Under the pieces are notes generated by a model that worked only from the letters and a program-made list of their open reading frames with translations, had not been told where the DNA came from and made no database searches. Position numbers and translations under genes: made by a program. A stretch of DNA of 64,000 nt, taken from NCBI RefSeq assembly GCF_016745235.1, contig NZ_JAELVM010000001.1:1005856-1069855 (forward strand). The letters run 5' to 3'. This document shows, piece after piece, positions 40,574 to 49,874 of this stretch (position 1 is the stretch's first letter; the number at the start of each line of letters is the position of its first letter). The stretch is from Chryseobacterium endalhagicum. Lineage in GTDB: Bacteria; Bacteroidota; Bacteroidia; Flavobacteriales; Weeksellaceae.

Positions 40574-41632
40574 ATGACAACACAAGAATTTCTGGGAAAA
40601 CAAAATTTTACGATCACTAATCAGACAGTTTCAGAAAGCTGTCCGTCCAATATTGCTCTGATTAAATACTGGGGTAAATATGCCGGTCAGATTCCCGCAA
40701 ATCCAAGCATCAGCTATACTTTGAATCACTGTAAAACCAATACCTCCATGGAGTTTCTGGCAGATGAGCCTTTCTCTGTGCAGACTTTTCTGTCGGGTAA
40801 TGAAGAAGTGAAATTTGCTGAAAAAATTGAAAAATACTTTAAAAATATTGAACAGTATCTTCCATGGATTTTGAAAGGCAAGTACATCATAAGAACAGAA
40901 AATACCTTTCCGCACAGTTCAGGGATTGCGAGTTCCGCTTCAGGATTCGGAGCCATTGCCAAGTGTCTGATGAAGCTGGATGAAATGTTTTCAGGAAGAG
41001 ATTCTGAAGAAATTTCCCTGAGAAAAGCATCATTTCTAGCCAGACTAGGAAGCGGCAGTGCCTGCAGAAGTTTGTACAACGGGCTGGTAGTCTGGGGAAT
41101 ATCGGATGAGGTGGAAGGAAGCTCAGATCTGTTTGCGGTAAAATATCCTGATACTGAGATTCATGATGTATTTAAAAACTTCAATGACTGGGTTTTACTG
41201 ATCCATGAAGGCCAGAAAAGTGTTTCCTCAACCGTAGGACACGGCCTGATGAATACCAACCCCTATGCAGAAAGAAGATTCCAGGAAGCAAGAGAGAACT
41301 TTGTTCCTATGAAGGAAATTCTGAAAAATGGAGATATGGAACGTTTCATCACATTGGTAGAACACGAAGCACTTACCCTTCACGCCATGATGATGATGAG
41401 TGAGCCAGCTTTTATCCTGATGAAAACCGGAACAATGGAAGTGATAAATAAAATCTGGGATTTCCGTAAAGAAACCGGTCTTCCTCTGTTCTTCACGCTG
41501 GATGCAGGAGCCAATGTCCATTTGCTGTTCCCGAATAACGGATCAGAAGATCAGATCAAAACCTTCATCGAAAACGAATTGCTTCAACACACCCAAAAGA
41601 ATGGAGTAGTGAAGGATATTATGATATTCTAA
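40574..41632 (+). CDS. mvaD: Diphosphomevalonate decarboxylase
   Basis: A 352-residue GHMP-kinase-fold enzyme that turns mevalonate 5-diphosphate into isopentenyl diphosphate. Motifs are 'CPSNIALIKYWGK' (23-35), the ATP/substrate loop 'TFPHSSGIASSASGFGAIAKCL' (113-134), 'RLGSGSACRSLYNGLVVW', and 'FTLDAGANVHLLFP' near the C-terminus. It belongs to the mevalonate pathway of Flavobacteria and feeds the polyprenyl synthase at 47341. The 3' end of the gene is partly copied twice in the downstream DNA. Confidence 0.93.
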   Translation: MTTQEFLGKQNFTITNQTVSESCPSNIALIKYWGKYAGQIPANPSISYTLNHCKTNTSMEFLADEPFSVQTFLSGNEEVKFAEKIEKYFKNIEQYLPWILKGKYIIRTENTFPHSSGIASSASGFGAIAKCLMKLDEMFSGRDSEEISLRKASFLARLGSGSACRSLYNGLVVWGISDEVEGSSDLFAVKYPDTEIHDVFKNFNDWVLLIHEGQKSVSSTVGHGLMNTNPYAERRFQEARENFVPMKEILKNGDMERFITLVEHEALTLHAMMMMSEPAFILMKTGTMEVINKIWDFRKETGLPLFFTLDAGANVHLLFPNNGSEDQIKTFIENELLQHTQKNGVVKDIMIF

Positions 41633-42240
41633 AAAAGAAAAACAGGCAATTTCTCACTGAAATAGGCATAAACATCTGTGTAATCTGTGAAATCTGTGGT
41701 GGAAAAAAAACTCCCGCAGATTTCACGGATTACGCAGATTTTTTTAGATAAAGCTTTTCATAAAGACATTACTGAAAAGACATATTCAAAATTATTGAAA
41801 GGTTTCCTTAGTTTAAACCAGATCTCAAAAGAATGGGGTAGTGAAAGATGTAATGAAGTTCTAAAAAATAAGCAGTTTCTTACTGCAAATAAAATATGAA
41901 AATCTGCTTAATCTGTTAAATCTGCGAGATATTTTTACTCGCAGATTTAACAGATTAAGCAGATTCTTTTTACTGAATAGGTGTGTTGGGAAATTATTGA
42001 AGGGTTTCCTGAGGTTAAACCAGATCTCAAAAGAATGGAGTCGTGAAGGATATTATGATATTCTAGAAAAGAAAAACAGGCAATTTCTCAATGAAATAAA
42101 GCATAAACATCTGCGTAATCCGTGAAATCTGTGGTGGAAAAAAACTCCCGCAGATCTCACGGATTAAGCAGATTCTTTTTATTGAAAAGGCGTATTCAGG
42201 AAATCATTGAAAGGTTTCATCAACTTAAAGACCTTTGTAA
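41590..42240. repeat. Triplicated convergent gene junction (mvaD tail, palindrome, DUF2461 tail)
   Basis: The segment containing CAAAAGAATGG (mvaD 3' end) recurs at 41595, 41827 and 42029. Each copy is followed by a palindrome of the CAGATTTCACGGATTA or CAGATTTAACAGATTAAGC type and a sequence like the DUF2461 3' end (AAATCATTGAAAGGTTTC). The first and last copies contain the real gene ends; the middle ones are decayed. The palindromes can act as terminators in both directions. No other gene is seen between 41633 and 42178. Confidence 0.8.
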
Positions 42241-42841
42241 GATTCTTCGCCGCATTTTTATCCAGAATTTCCTCGTCTTTCAGAGAATAAACGACAATGA
42301 AATTTTTTAACTTCAGATATTCTCCCATAGGATCTTCCTTTTCAAATCCCTGAGGAACTTTTTTCAGTTTATCATCCTGATCCAGCTCCGGAAAATGCTT
42401 TTTAAACTCCTTATTGTTGATGATCTTAAGAAAATCGTCTCCATAGAGCGAAATTTCTTTCCGAACCTCTTTCAATACTGATGATTCCGGCATATAGATT
42501 CCGCCCGCCAGAAAAGATTTTCCCGGCTCCATATGAAGATAGTAGCCGCCTTTCTGACTTCCTTTGCCCATGCCGAGAGAAGCTCCGAAATTGGTTTTAT
42601 AAGGTGATTTGTCTTTTGAAAACCGGGTATCCCTGTAAATTCTGAACAGTGATTTTTTTCCATCAATTTTACCCAGTTCTTCATCAAATCCGGACATTTC
42701 TTTGATCAGGCTGTCGAGGAAAGCAATGACATTTTCCTGGGATTCTGTGTACACCGCTTTGTTTTCATTGAACCATTCACGGTTGTTATTCAGGGCAAGA
42801 TCTGTCAGGAATTTCAGGGTTTCGGGCTTTATACTATTCAT
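42179..42841 (-). CDS. DUF2461 family protein
   Basis: About 220 residues from the ATG at 42841 (an upstream ATG at 42865 adds eight residues of weak quality). Motifs are 'FLTDLALNNNREWFNENKAVY', 'FRIYRDTRFSKDKSPYKTNFGASLG' and 'YYLHMEPGKSFLAGGIYMPE', matching the DUF2461/TIGR02453 family. The conserved 'RDTRFSKDKSPYKTN' suggests binding to a charged ligand. Function is not established. It is convergent with mvaD across the triplicated junction. Confidence 0.9.
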   Translation of the reverse strand: MNSIKPETLKFLTDLALNNNREWFNENKAVYTESQENVIAFLDSLIKEMSGFDEELGKIDGKKSLFRIYRDTRFSKDKSPYKTNFGASLGMGKGSQKGGYYLHMEPGKSFLAGGIYMPESSVLKEVRKEISLYGDDFLKIINNKEFKKHFPELDQDDKLKKVPQGFEKEDPMGEYLKLKNFIVVYSLKDEEILDKNAAKNLTKVFKLMKPFNDFLNTPFQ

Positions 42842-42924
42842 GTTTCGGAAATTTAATATGATCATATTTAATTAAACCTGTTGTGCATTTTTTTTTGGTT
42901 TTGTATTTCAAAAATAAGTGAAAC

Positions 42925-43045
42925 GCCTTTGTTTATCATAACTTAAAGAAATTAAAATGAATTCCTAGTCTCTCTTTGTGTTTAATAATCGCAAGGCAAA
43001 ACAAAATTTTTGAATTAGAAAATTTTAAATAAGATAAACAAAGGC
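42925..43045. repeat. Inverted-repeat element, copy 3 (MITE-like)
   Basis: 121 bp with ends GCCTTTGTTTATCATA and TAAGATAAACAAAGGC and an interior like copies 1 and 2. It retains the downstream ATTTCATTTAAAAAAGTAAA of the duplicated region but lacks the GC-rich palindrome. Confidence 0.8.
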
Positions 43046-43562
43046 ATTTCATTTAAAAAAGTAAAACAAAAATACACTGCTAATTATCAGTTGGTTAAAA
43101 TTTATTTTAATACATAACGGTTTTGACTAAGTTAAAAAATAAACTTTTGCTGACCAAAATTAAATGTTAATGACAGAATTTTCGATGAAAAAGCGTTCAT
43201 TTTTATGATACTAGAAAAAATAATTTAAATTTTAAAATGAACGTAAATCAGGCATAAATTATACAGTATGAATAGATTAGTGAAACTCCACCAAAGCTGA
43301 TGGGTACTGGAAACAGACTAAAAAGAACCGGGATCTGCTTTGAGCTGAAAATTTACATTGAATGGCACTATTTTTGAAAATTCATAAATAATACTGAAAA
43401 AATCAATCCAATTTAATAAAAAAAAATAATGTTTAACATGTTTTTAATATGAAGGCCATTTTTTTGGATTTAATTTTTTAAAAATTAAAAATATATTAAA
43501 GGATTCTGAATTAAACTTTACATATTTAGAACTTTATTCAAAAACAAGTCAAATATTTATTG

Positions 43563-43570
43563 TATCTTTG
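43563..43570 (+). promoter_or_regulatory. -7 box of the DEAD-box helicase gene
   Basis: TATCTTTG, 20 nt before the ATG; no good TTG is seen at -33. Confidence 0.55.
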
Positions 43571-43590
43571 CAAAAATTTTAAAATATTTA

Positions 43591-45285
43591 ATGAATTTAT
43601 TTACGGAGTCCAATTTAAGTCCTGATATTCTTAAGGCAGTTGGCGAACTGGGTTACGAAAGCCCGACAGAAATCCAAAAACAGACTATCCCTTTCATTCT
43701 TTCAGATATTCGCGATTTGATCGCACTTGCGCAGACAGGGACAGGCAAAACAGCAGCGTTTTCGCTTCCGATTTTGGATATGATTGACGAAACGAGTCGC
43801 AAAATCCAATTATTGGTGCTTTGTCCGACACGGGAATTATGTCTTCAGATTTCAAAAGACATAAAAAACTATTCCAAGTACATGAGAGACATCAAAACCA
43901 CAGCGGTTTACGGTGGAAGCAGTATTATGGATCAGATTCGTTCTCTAAAGGAGAAACCGCAGATTATTGTGGGAACTCCGGGAAGAGTAATCGACCTTAT
44001 CAACAGAAAAGCACTTGATTTTTCTGCTATTCATTGGTTAGTTTTAGACGAAGCTGATGAAATGCTTTCTATGGGTTTCAAAGATGAGTTGGAAACAATT
44101 CTGAGCGAAACACCGGATACGAAGCAGACTTTCTTATTCTCGGCAACGATGAATAAAGAAGTGGAGAGAATTTCTAAAAATTATCTTACGAATCCTCACC
44201 GTATTTCTGTAGGTTCTATTAACGAGGTTAAGAAGAACATTAAGCATGAATATTACGTAGTAGGATACCGTCAGAAAAAAGAAGCTCTTAAGCGATTGAT
44301 TGATGCGAACCCGAACCAGTATTCTATTCTTTTCTGCAGAACAAGAATGGAAACCCAGGAGGTTGCTGATTTCTTAATGCAGAACGGTTATGCGGCAGAT
44401 GCCCTTCACGGGGATCTTTCACAGGCGCAGAGAGACACGGTAATGAAGAAATTCAGACTGAAGAACATCGATATCCTTGTAGCAACAGACGTTGCAGCAA
44501 GAGGTTTGGATGTAAACTCTTTAACGCACGTTATCCATTATTCTTTACCAGATGATCCTGAGGTATTCGTTCACAGAAGTGGAAGAACCGGTAGAGCTGG
44601 GAAAGACGGTATTTCAATGGCCTTAATAAAGCCTGAAGAAAGCAGAAAACTGAAACAGATCAGATCTGCAACCAAAATTGATATCGTTGAGAAATTTATT
44701 CCAACAGGGGATGATATTATCAAAGCTCAGGTTGAAGGTGTTTTTGAAAAACTATTTACAGAGCACGAAGAAGATATCTTCGAATTCAACGACAGCTTAA
44801 TCCCTGATTTAAGTGCGTTCACAAAAGAAGAACTTGTACATAAGTTATTACAGTTCCAATTGAAAGATCTTGCTCTTTACTACAAAGATAAGCATGACCT
44901 TGCTGAGCAGAAACTGAGCAGCAGAGATGATGACTATTCAAGAAGAGACAGAGACCGTGACAGAGGAAGAGATCGTGGTGACCGCGACAGCAGAAGCAGA
45001 GACGGTAGAGAACGTGGCGGAAAACCTAGAAGAAAAGATGAAAACATGGTACGTTTCTTCTTCAATTTAGGGAAAAAAGATCAATTGAAGAAGCTTGATG
45101 TTTTGGATATTATCAACAAAGCTACAGCCGGAAAAAGCAAGAAAAGAGCTGAAATCGGCGATATTGAAATTTTAGAGAAATTCTCTTTCTTTGAAGTAGA
45201 AAAATCATTCCAGGAAAATGTGATGAGCAATATTCCTTCGATGAAATTCAAAGGAAAAGAAATGAGAGCTGAAGTGGCAAACTAA
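43591..45285 (+). CDS. DEAD-box RNA helicase with DbpA-type RNA-binding domain
   Basis: A 564-residue helicase. Motif I is '[11 protein letters not shown]' at about 48-58, motif II is 'LDEADEML', motif III is 'SATMNK', motif V/VI are 'VATDVAARGLDV' and 'HRSGRTGRAG'. Residues about 450-480 form an Arg/Asp-rich linker with repeats of RDRD, RGRD and GDRD. A DbpA-like RNA-binding domain follows at about 484-555 ('MVRFFFNLGKKDQLKKLDVLDIINK'). It probably remodels ribosomal RNA or helps mRNA turnover in the cold (CsdA/DbpA-like). It is a single gene with a terminator. Confidence 0.93.
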   Translation: MNLFTESNLSPDILKAVGELGYESPTEIQKQTIPFILSDIRDLIALAQTGTGKTAAFSLPILDMIDETSRKIQLLVLCPTRELCLQISKDIKNYSKYMRDIKTTAVYGGSSIMDQIRSLKEKPQIIVGTPGRVIDLINRKALDFSAIHWLVLDEADEMLSMGFKDELETILSETPDTKQTFLFSATMNKEVERISKNYLTNPHRISVGSINEVKKNIKHEYYVVGYRQKKEALKRLIDANPNQYSILFCRTRMETQEVADFLMQNGYAADALHGDLSQAQRDTVMKKFRLKNIDILVATDVAARGLDVNSLTHVIHYSLPDDPEVFVHRSGRTGRAGKDGISMALIKPEESRKLKQIRSATKIDIVEKFIPTGDDIIKAQVEGVFEKLFTEHEEDIFEFNDSLIPDLSAFTKEELVHKLLQFQLKDLALYYKDKHDLAEQKLSSRDDDYSRRDRDRDRGRDRGDRDSRSRDGRERGGKPRRKDENMVRFFFNLGKKDQLKKLDVLDIINKATAGKSKKRAEIGDIEILEKFSFFEVEKSFQENVMSNIPSMKFKGKEMRAEVAN

Positions 45286-45303
45286 GGCATCTCAATATAA
45301 TAT

Positions 45304-45329
45304 AAAACCGGCTTTTGGCCGGTTTTTTT
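45304..45329 (+). terminator. Terminator after the DEAD-box gene
   Basis: AAAACCGGC, TTTTG, GCCGGTTTT then more T. Confidence 0.85.
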
Positions 45330-45435
45330 ATTTGATAATCAGGTGTTAATCGAATGTTAACAAAACTTAATGTTATATTGTTTCAGGGCAAATCCTTTTT
45401 TAGGAAATTTGCACTCAAATTATAAATACATAAAA

Positions 45436-46074
45436 ATGGGAATTGGTAATATTTTCCACGCTTTTCAACCGAAAGATAAAATTTTCTTTGTGCTTTTCGA
45501 AAAAGTAACAGAGAACCTAGTTGCAATGTCTGAAGACTTTAACAATGGGATCAAAGATTTCGATCTAAATGACGACACCATGTTAAAAAGAATGAGCGAC
45601 TACGAACACAAAAATGATGAACTTACGCATGAGATCTTCGTTGAATTAGGAAAAAACTTCATTACACCGTTCGACCGTGAGGATATCCACACACTGGCTA
45701 CAGGTCTTGATGATATCGCGGATTATATCTACGCTTCTACAAAATACATCTTCCTATACAAATCGCCTGAAATGAAGGCCTATTCAGATTTCTCATTACT
45801 GATCCACAAAGCTTGTCTTGAGATCCAGAATGCGATGAAAAACCTTAAAGGTTTCAAGAATATGGACCAGGTAAAAGAAGCTTGTATCAAAGTAAACTCT
45901 ATTGAGAACATTGCAGATGACCTGCTTTCCAACTCAATGGTAGATTTATTTGAAACCAATGATGCGATTAACATTATCAAAGTTTCATCTGTACTTAATT
46001 ATCTTGAAATAGTAACTGACAAAGCAGAAGATGTTGCCAACACGATTGAGAACATCATGATTAAATACGCTTAA
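45436..46074 (+). CDS. DUF47 family PhoU-like protein, partner of the phosphate transporter
   Basis: A 212-residue helical protein of the DUF47/PhoU-like group, counted from the ATG at 45436 ('MGIGNIFHAFQPKDKIFFVLFEK'). A longer frame to 45370 adds 22 residues with no family support. The helical pattern and acidic pairs ('EHKNDELTHEIFVELGKNFITPFDREDIHTLATGLDDIADYIY') fit the family, which binds metal. It probably regulates the PiT transporter encoded 20 nt downstream. Length is normal. Confidence 0.9.
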   Translation: MGIGNIFHAFQPKDKIFFVLFEKVTENLVAMSEDFNNGIKDFDLNDDTMLKRMSDYEHKNDELTHEIFVELGKNFITPFDREDIHTLATGLDDIADYIYASTKYIFLYKSPEMKAYSDFSLLIHKACLEIQNAMKNLKGFKNMDQVKEACIKVNSIENIADDLLSNSMVDLFETNDAINIIKVSSVLNYLEIVTDKAEDVANTIENIMIKYA

Positions 46075-46094
46075 TACAATTATAACTCACAGAA

Positions 46095-47237
46095 ATGGAA
46101 TTTCCGATTTTACTTACGGTTATTATTGCTTTAGCTTTAATTTTCGACTATATCAATGGTTTTCATGATGCGGCCAACTCCATTGCAACCATTGTTTCTA
46201 CCAAGGTTTTAAGTCCTTTTCAGGCTGTACTTTGGGCGGCTCTTTGGAATTTTGCAGCTTTCTTTATCGCTGCTTATATTATTGGAGAATTTAAAATTGG
46301 TAATACGATTGCCAAAACGGTTAATGAAAACTTTATTACATTAGAAGTCATATTTTCCGGTCTTATCGCTGCGATAGCCTGGAATCTTTTAACATGGTGG
46401 TTTGGTATTCCATCCTCATCATCTCACACCTTGATCGGTGGATTTTTAGGAGCTGCCCTGATGCACGCTTTTATGATGGATTATCACGAAGTTGTAACTA
46501 CTCAACCTGATTTAGGAGCATGGGACACTATTAAAGCAGCCTGTTCTCAGGTTGCCCAGCAAAGTGTTGTTAAATTTGACAAAGTGATTCCTATCTTCCT
46601 GTTCATTTTTATGGCTCCGATTATTGGGATGATTATTTCCATCATTATCACTTTAATTATTGTTCATCTTTACAAAAGATCGAATCCGTATAAAGCAGAT
46701 AAATCATTCAAGAGACTGCAGTTGGTTTCTTCAGCTTTGTTCAGTTTAGGACATGGTTTGAATGATGCACAGAAAGTAATGGGTATTATTGGAGCAGCGA
46801 TGATCTACTATCACGTTAATATGCTTCAGGATCCTGTTTATGTTAATATCGAATCTGCAGCCCGTTTCGATTATTTTGCACAGCATTATATCTGGGTTCC
46901 TTTGGTTTCCTTCATTGCTATTGCACTGGGAACTATGAGTGGTGGTTGGAAGATCATCAAAACAATGGGAACTAAGATTACAAAAGTAACTTCACTGGAA
47001 GGAGTAAGTGCTGAGACTGCAGGAGCAATCACTTTATTCATTACTGACCATTTTGGTATTCCTGTATCTACTACGCATACTATCACAGGTTCAATCATCG
47101 GGGTAGGATTAACGAAGAGAGTTTCTGCCGTAAGATGGGGAATTACAGTAAGCCTTCTTTGGGCCTGGATACTGACGATTCCTATTTCAGCCATTGTTGC
47201 AGGAATTACTTATCTTGCAGTAACGTTTCTGACTTAA
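46095..47237 (+). CDS. Inorganic phosphate transporter, PiT family
   Basis: A 380-residue membrane protein with about ten helices and two copies of the PiT signature: 'DYINGFHDAANSIATIVSTKVL' near the N-terminus and 'SLGHGLNDAQKVMGIIGAAMIY' in the second half. 'WWFGIPSSSSHTLIGGFLGA' and 'HFGIPVSTTHTITGSIIGVG' are the paired pore loops. It imports phosphate (as metal-phosphate) with protons or sodium. It is in an operon with the DUF47 gene, a pairing found in many bacteria. A terminator follows. Confidence 0.95.
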   Translation: MEFPILLTVIIALALIFDYINGFHDAANSIATIVSTKVLSPFQAVLWAALWNFAAFFIAAYIIGEFKIGNTIAKTVNENFITLEVIFSGLIAAIAWNLLTWWFGIPSSSSHTLIGGFLGAALMHAFMMDYHEVVTTQPDLGAWDTIKAACSQVAQQSVVKFDKVIPIFLFIFMAPIIGMIISIIITLIIVHLYKRSNPYKADKSFKRLQLVSSALFSLGHGLNDAQKVMGIIGAAMIYYHVNMLQDPVYVNIESAARFDYFAQHYIWVPLVSFIAIALGTMSGGWKIIKTMGTKITKVTSLEGVSAETAGAITLFITDHFGIPVSTTHTITGSIIGVGLTKRVSAVRWGITVSLLWAWILTIPISAIVAGITYLAVTFLT

Positions 47238-47261
47238 TTTAAACGTTTACATACATCATAT

Positions 47262-47292
47262 AAACTTTGTCCTCCGGGGCAAAGTTTTTTGT
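47262..47292 (+). terminator. Terminator after the PiT transporter gene
   Basis: AACTTTGTCC with GGGCAAAGTT, then TTTTTG. Confidence 0.75.
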
Positions 47293-47340
47293 TTTATAAA
47301 GCCTTGAAAAATTGTATTTTTGTTCAAACTATTAGATTTT

Positions 47341-48312
47341 ATGGAATTTTTAGACAGATACCAGCAGATTGTTGCTGAAGCCATCACTAAGTATACTTTC
47401 AAAGACAAGCCTGCGGAACTCTATGATCCGATGAACTATATCATTTCCCACGGCGGAAAGCGTCTTCGTCCTATTATGGTACTGATGGCCTGCGACCTGT
47501 TCGGAGGAGATCTTAAACAGGCTATAAAACCTGCACTGGCTATTGAATTCTTCCATAATTTCACCCTTATCCATGACGATATTATGGATGAAGCGCCTTT
47601 AAGAAGAAATAAACCTACCATCCACACCCTTCACGGGATCAATGTAGGAATTCTTTCCGGGGACGGACTGATGCTGAAAGCCTATAAGTTTTTTGAAGAT
47701 CTTGAACCTGAAATTTTCAAAGCATGCATCAGGATATTTACCCATACCGGACTTCTTTTGTGTGAAGGCCAGCAATATGATATTAATTTTGAAACCCAGG
47801 AGAATGTAACCTACGATGATTACATTCGAATGATTACTTATAAAACGGGAGTGCTGAGTGCTTCTTCTTTTGAAATAGGAGCGCTTATTGCAAGGGCCAA
47901 CTTCAAAGATGCCAAAGCGATTTTCAATTTCGGAAAACACATAGGTATTGCTTTCCAGATTATGGATGATTATCTGGATGTATTCGGAGATCAGGCCCAG
48001 TTTGGGAAAAAACACGCCGGAGATATTTATGAAAACAAAAAGACCATCCTTTACCTTCTGGCCAGAGAACATGCTACGGAAGAGGAGAGAAAAGAGCTGG
48101 ATCACTGGTATGGCAAGAAAACCGATAATATCGATAAAGTATACGGCGTTGAAAAAATCTTCAGAAGAACCAAAGTAGACGAAAAAGCATTGCGTCTTAT
48201 TCAGAAGCACAACGAAATCGGACAGAGCTACTTGGAGAAAATCAATATTCCTGAAGACAAGAAAAAACCATTTGCCGAGCTGGCCAATTACCTGTTGAGA
48301 AGAGAGAGCTAA
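47341..48312 (+). CDS. Polyprenyl (geranylgeranyl/farnesyl-type) diphosphate synthase
   Basis: About 323 residues from the ATG at 47341 (an in-frame ATG 7 codons earlier overlaps the -7-like TATTTTTG at 47315-47322, so the later start is preferred). The first aspartate-rich motif is 'LIHDDIMDEAPLRRNKPT' (about 76-93), and the second is 'FQIMDDYLDVFGD' (about 205-217). 'GGKRLRPIMVLMACDLFGG' is the isopentenyl diphosphate site. It extends allylic diphosphates for menaquinone or carotenoid side chains; chain length cannot be told from this. It uses the product of mvaD. Confidence 0.9.
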   Translation: MEFLDRYQQIVAEAITKYTFKDKPAELYDPMNYIISHGGKRLRPIMVLMACDLFGGDLKQAIKPALAIEFFHNFTLIHDDIMDEAPLRRNKPTIHTLHGINVGILSGDGLMLKAYKFFEDLEPEIFKACIRIFTHTGLLLCEGQQYDINFETQENVTYDDYIRMITYKTGVLSASSFEIGALIARANFKDAKAIFNFGKHIGIAFQIMDDYLDVFGDQAQFGKKHAGDIYENKKTILYLLAREHATEEERKELDHWYGKKTDNIDKVYGVEKIFRRTKVDEKALRLIQKHNEIGQSYLEKINIPEDKKKPFAELANYLLRRES

Positions 48313-48390
48313 TGCGAGAATGTACTGATGTGTTGATTTGCAGATTGACGATCACCGTATCAACACATCAACACATCATCATATCAATTT
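48313..48390. repeat. CATCA-type low-complexity spacer
   Basis: GATGTGTTGATTTG on one side and CAACACATCAACACATCATC on the other can pair. It is the same style as the spacers at 24990 and 28873. Confidence 0.6.
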
Positions 48391-49350
48391 ATGAAATTCA
48401 GAACTGAAGTAGACATTCCAAAGTCGGAGAAAAAGATCCATGTTGAAGATAAAATATTTTCAATAGGATCGTGCTTTGCTTCGGAAATGACGGATCTTCT
48501 GGGTCAGGGACAGCTTCAGACGGTGAATAATCCGTTTGGAACTATTTTTAATCCTTTCTCCATCAGCAATGCGGTCAAAAGGCTTCACGATTCCGAATTT
48601 TATACGGAAGATGAGCTGATTACTTTCAATGACGAATTCATCTCTCTGGATCATCACAGCAGCTTTGACAGAAGATATATTCACCAGACCCTGAATGTGA
48701 TCAATGCCGGAATAGAAGTTGGAAACAGGTTTCTTCAGGATGCAGGCTGGGTGATTATCACATACGGAACTTCATTTATTTATGAATTTACCCCAAAGAA
48801 AAAGCTGGCGGCGAATTGTCATAAGATCCCGCAAAAGTTTTTTGAAAAACGGCTGCTTTCCCATCAGGAGCTTACCGATTCTATCTATAATACGGTTTTA
48901 AACCTGAAAGATATCTGCAGGGACGACGTACAGATCCTGTTTACCGTTTCTCCGGTCCGCCACACAAAAGACGGAATGATAGAAAATCAGCTGAGTAAAT
49001 CCAAACTGATTACCGCGGTTCATGAAGCTTTAGAACAGCTGGAAAACTGCCACTATCTTCCTGTGTATGAAATTCTGATGGATGATCTCCGGGATTACCG
49101 TTTTTATAAAGAAGATATGATTCATCCTACTTCCCAGGCTGTAAATTACATTTTTGATAAGTTCGGGGAATCTTATTTTTCAGATGAGACCAAAAGTTTT
49201 ATCAAAGAGAATTTTAAGATCAGCAAAGCACTCGAACATACAACGGATGACGAAAAAGATCCGAAGTACATTGAATTCAGAGAAAAACTGACCGAAAGAA
49301 TCGAAGCTCAGCGGGAAAAAGTAAGGCATAAAATATTTTTGGATGATTGA
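48391..49350 (+). CDS. GSCFA domain-containing protein
   Basis: A 319-residue protein with the GSCFA motif 'IFSIGSCFASEMTDLLGQ' at residues 25-42, then 'NPFGTIFNPFSISNAVKR', 'DAGWVIITYGTSFIYEF', 'FTVSPVRHTKDG' and 'FYKEDMIHPTSQAVNYIFDKF'. These are block I (Gly-Ser-Cys), the Gly/Asn blocks and the Asp-x-x-His of the SGNH hydrolase fold, so an esterase or O-acyl hydrolase activity is likely. The natural substrate is unknown. It overlaps the DUF4269 gene by 8 nt. Confidence 0.9.
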   Translation: MKFRTEVDIPKSEKKIHVEDKIFSIGSCFASEMTDLLGQGQLQTVNNPFGTIFNPFSISNAVKRLHDSEFYTEDELITFNDEFISLDHHSSFDRRYIHQTLNVINAGIEVGNRFLQDAGWVIITYGTSFIYEFTPKKKLAANCHKIPQKFFEKRLLSHQELTDSIYNTVLNLKDICRDDVQILFTVSPVRHTKDGMIENQLSKSKLITAVHEALEQLENCHYLPVYEILMDDLRDYRFYKEDMIHPTSQAVNYIFDKFGESYFSDETKSFIKENFKISKALEHTTDDEKDPKYIEFREKLTERIEAQREKVRHKIFLDD

Positions 49351-49870
49351 TTTTACAAACATTGAGTATCTGAAAGCCGGAAATAAAAAGCAGAAAAGGG
49401 CTTATGAAGTTCTCAGAAAATATAAAGTCTTTGAGAAATTAAAACCTTATGCTCCGGTACTGGCAGGGACCATTCCCATTGGAATTGATATTGAAAGCAG
49501 TGATCTGGATATTATTTGTGAAGTAGATCTTAGGTTTGAAGAAGACTTTTTAGATGATATTGCCTTGGGCAGATTAATTCCGGGTGATACTGATGTAAAG
49601 GTTGAAAATATAATAGTACACGGAGAAAAAAGCATTGTTCTGAACTTTATGCTCGATGAATTTCCCATAGAGATTTTCGGACAGAATAAACCGTCCACAG
49701 AGCAGAATGCTTACCGCCATATGCTGGCAGAATACAGGATATTACAGGAAAAAGGAGAAGATTTTAAACATAAAATAATAGAACTTAAAAATCAGGGAAT
49801 CAAAACAGAACCTGCTTTTGGTCTGCTGATGGGATTGGAAAATCCTTATGAAGATCTGTTAAAATTTTAA
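49343..49870 (+). CDS. DUF4269 family protein (nucleotidyltransferase-like)
   Basis: A 175-residue protein. 'VLAGTIPIGIDIESSDLDIICEVD' (about 46-69) resembles the Gly-Ser/Asp-x-Asp metal motif of minimal nucleotidyltransferases, and 'NAYRHMLAEYRILQEKGEDF' follows. It matches the DUF4269 pattern; function is unknown. It overlaps the GSCFA gene by 8 nt and the TatD gene starts 4 nt after it, so the three form one operon. Confidence 0.85.
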   Translation: MIDFTNIEYLKAGNKKQKRAYEVLRKYKVFEKLKPYAPVLAGTIPIGIDIESSDLDIICEVDLRFEEDFLDDIALGRLIPGDTDVKVENIIVHGEKSIVLNFMLDEFPIEIFGQNKPSTEQNAYRHMLAEYRILQEKGEDFKHKIIELKNQGIKTEPAFGLLMGLENPYEDLLKF

Positions 49871-49874
49871 GAAA

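Larger units (their letters stand above)
42842..43590. other. Long intergenic region with an inverted-repeat element and helicase promoter
   Basis: About 750 nt between DUF2461 and the DEAD-box gene. It holds the 121-bp inverted-repeat element (42925-43045), about 500 nt of AT-rich DNA with no ORF that I support, a possible -7 box TATTTTTG (43369-43376), and TATCTTTG (43563-43570), which sits 20 nt before the helicase start. Confidence 0.6.

Noticed and set aside
47599-48210. A 203-codon open frame antisense to the polyprenyl synthase gene
   Set aside because: It lies entirely within a well-supported gene, shows no family motif and has the composition expected of a shadow frame.
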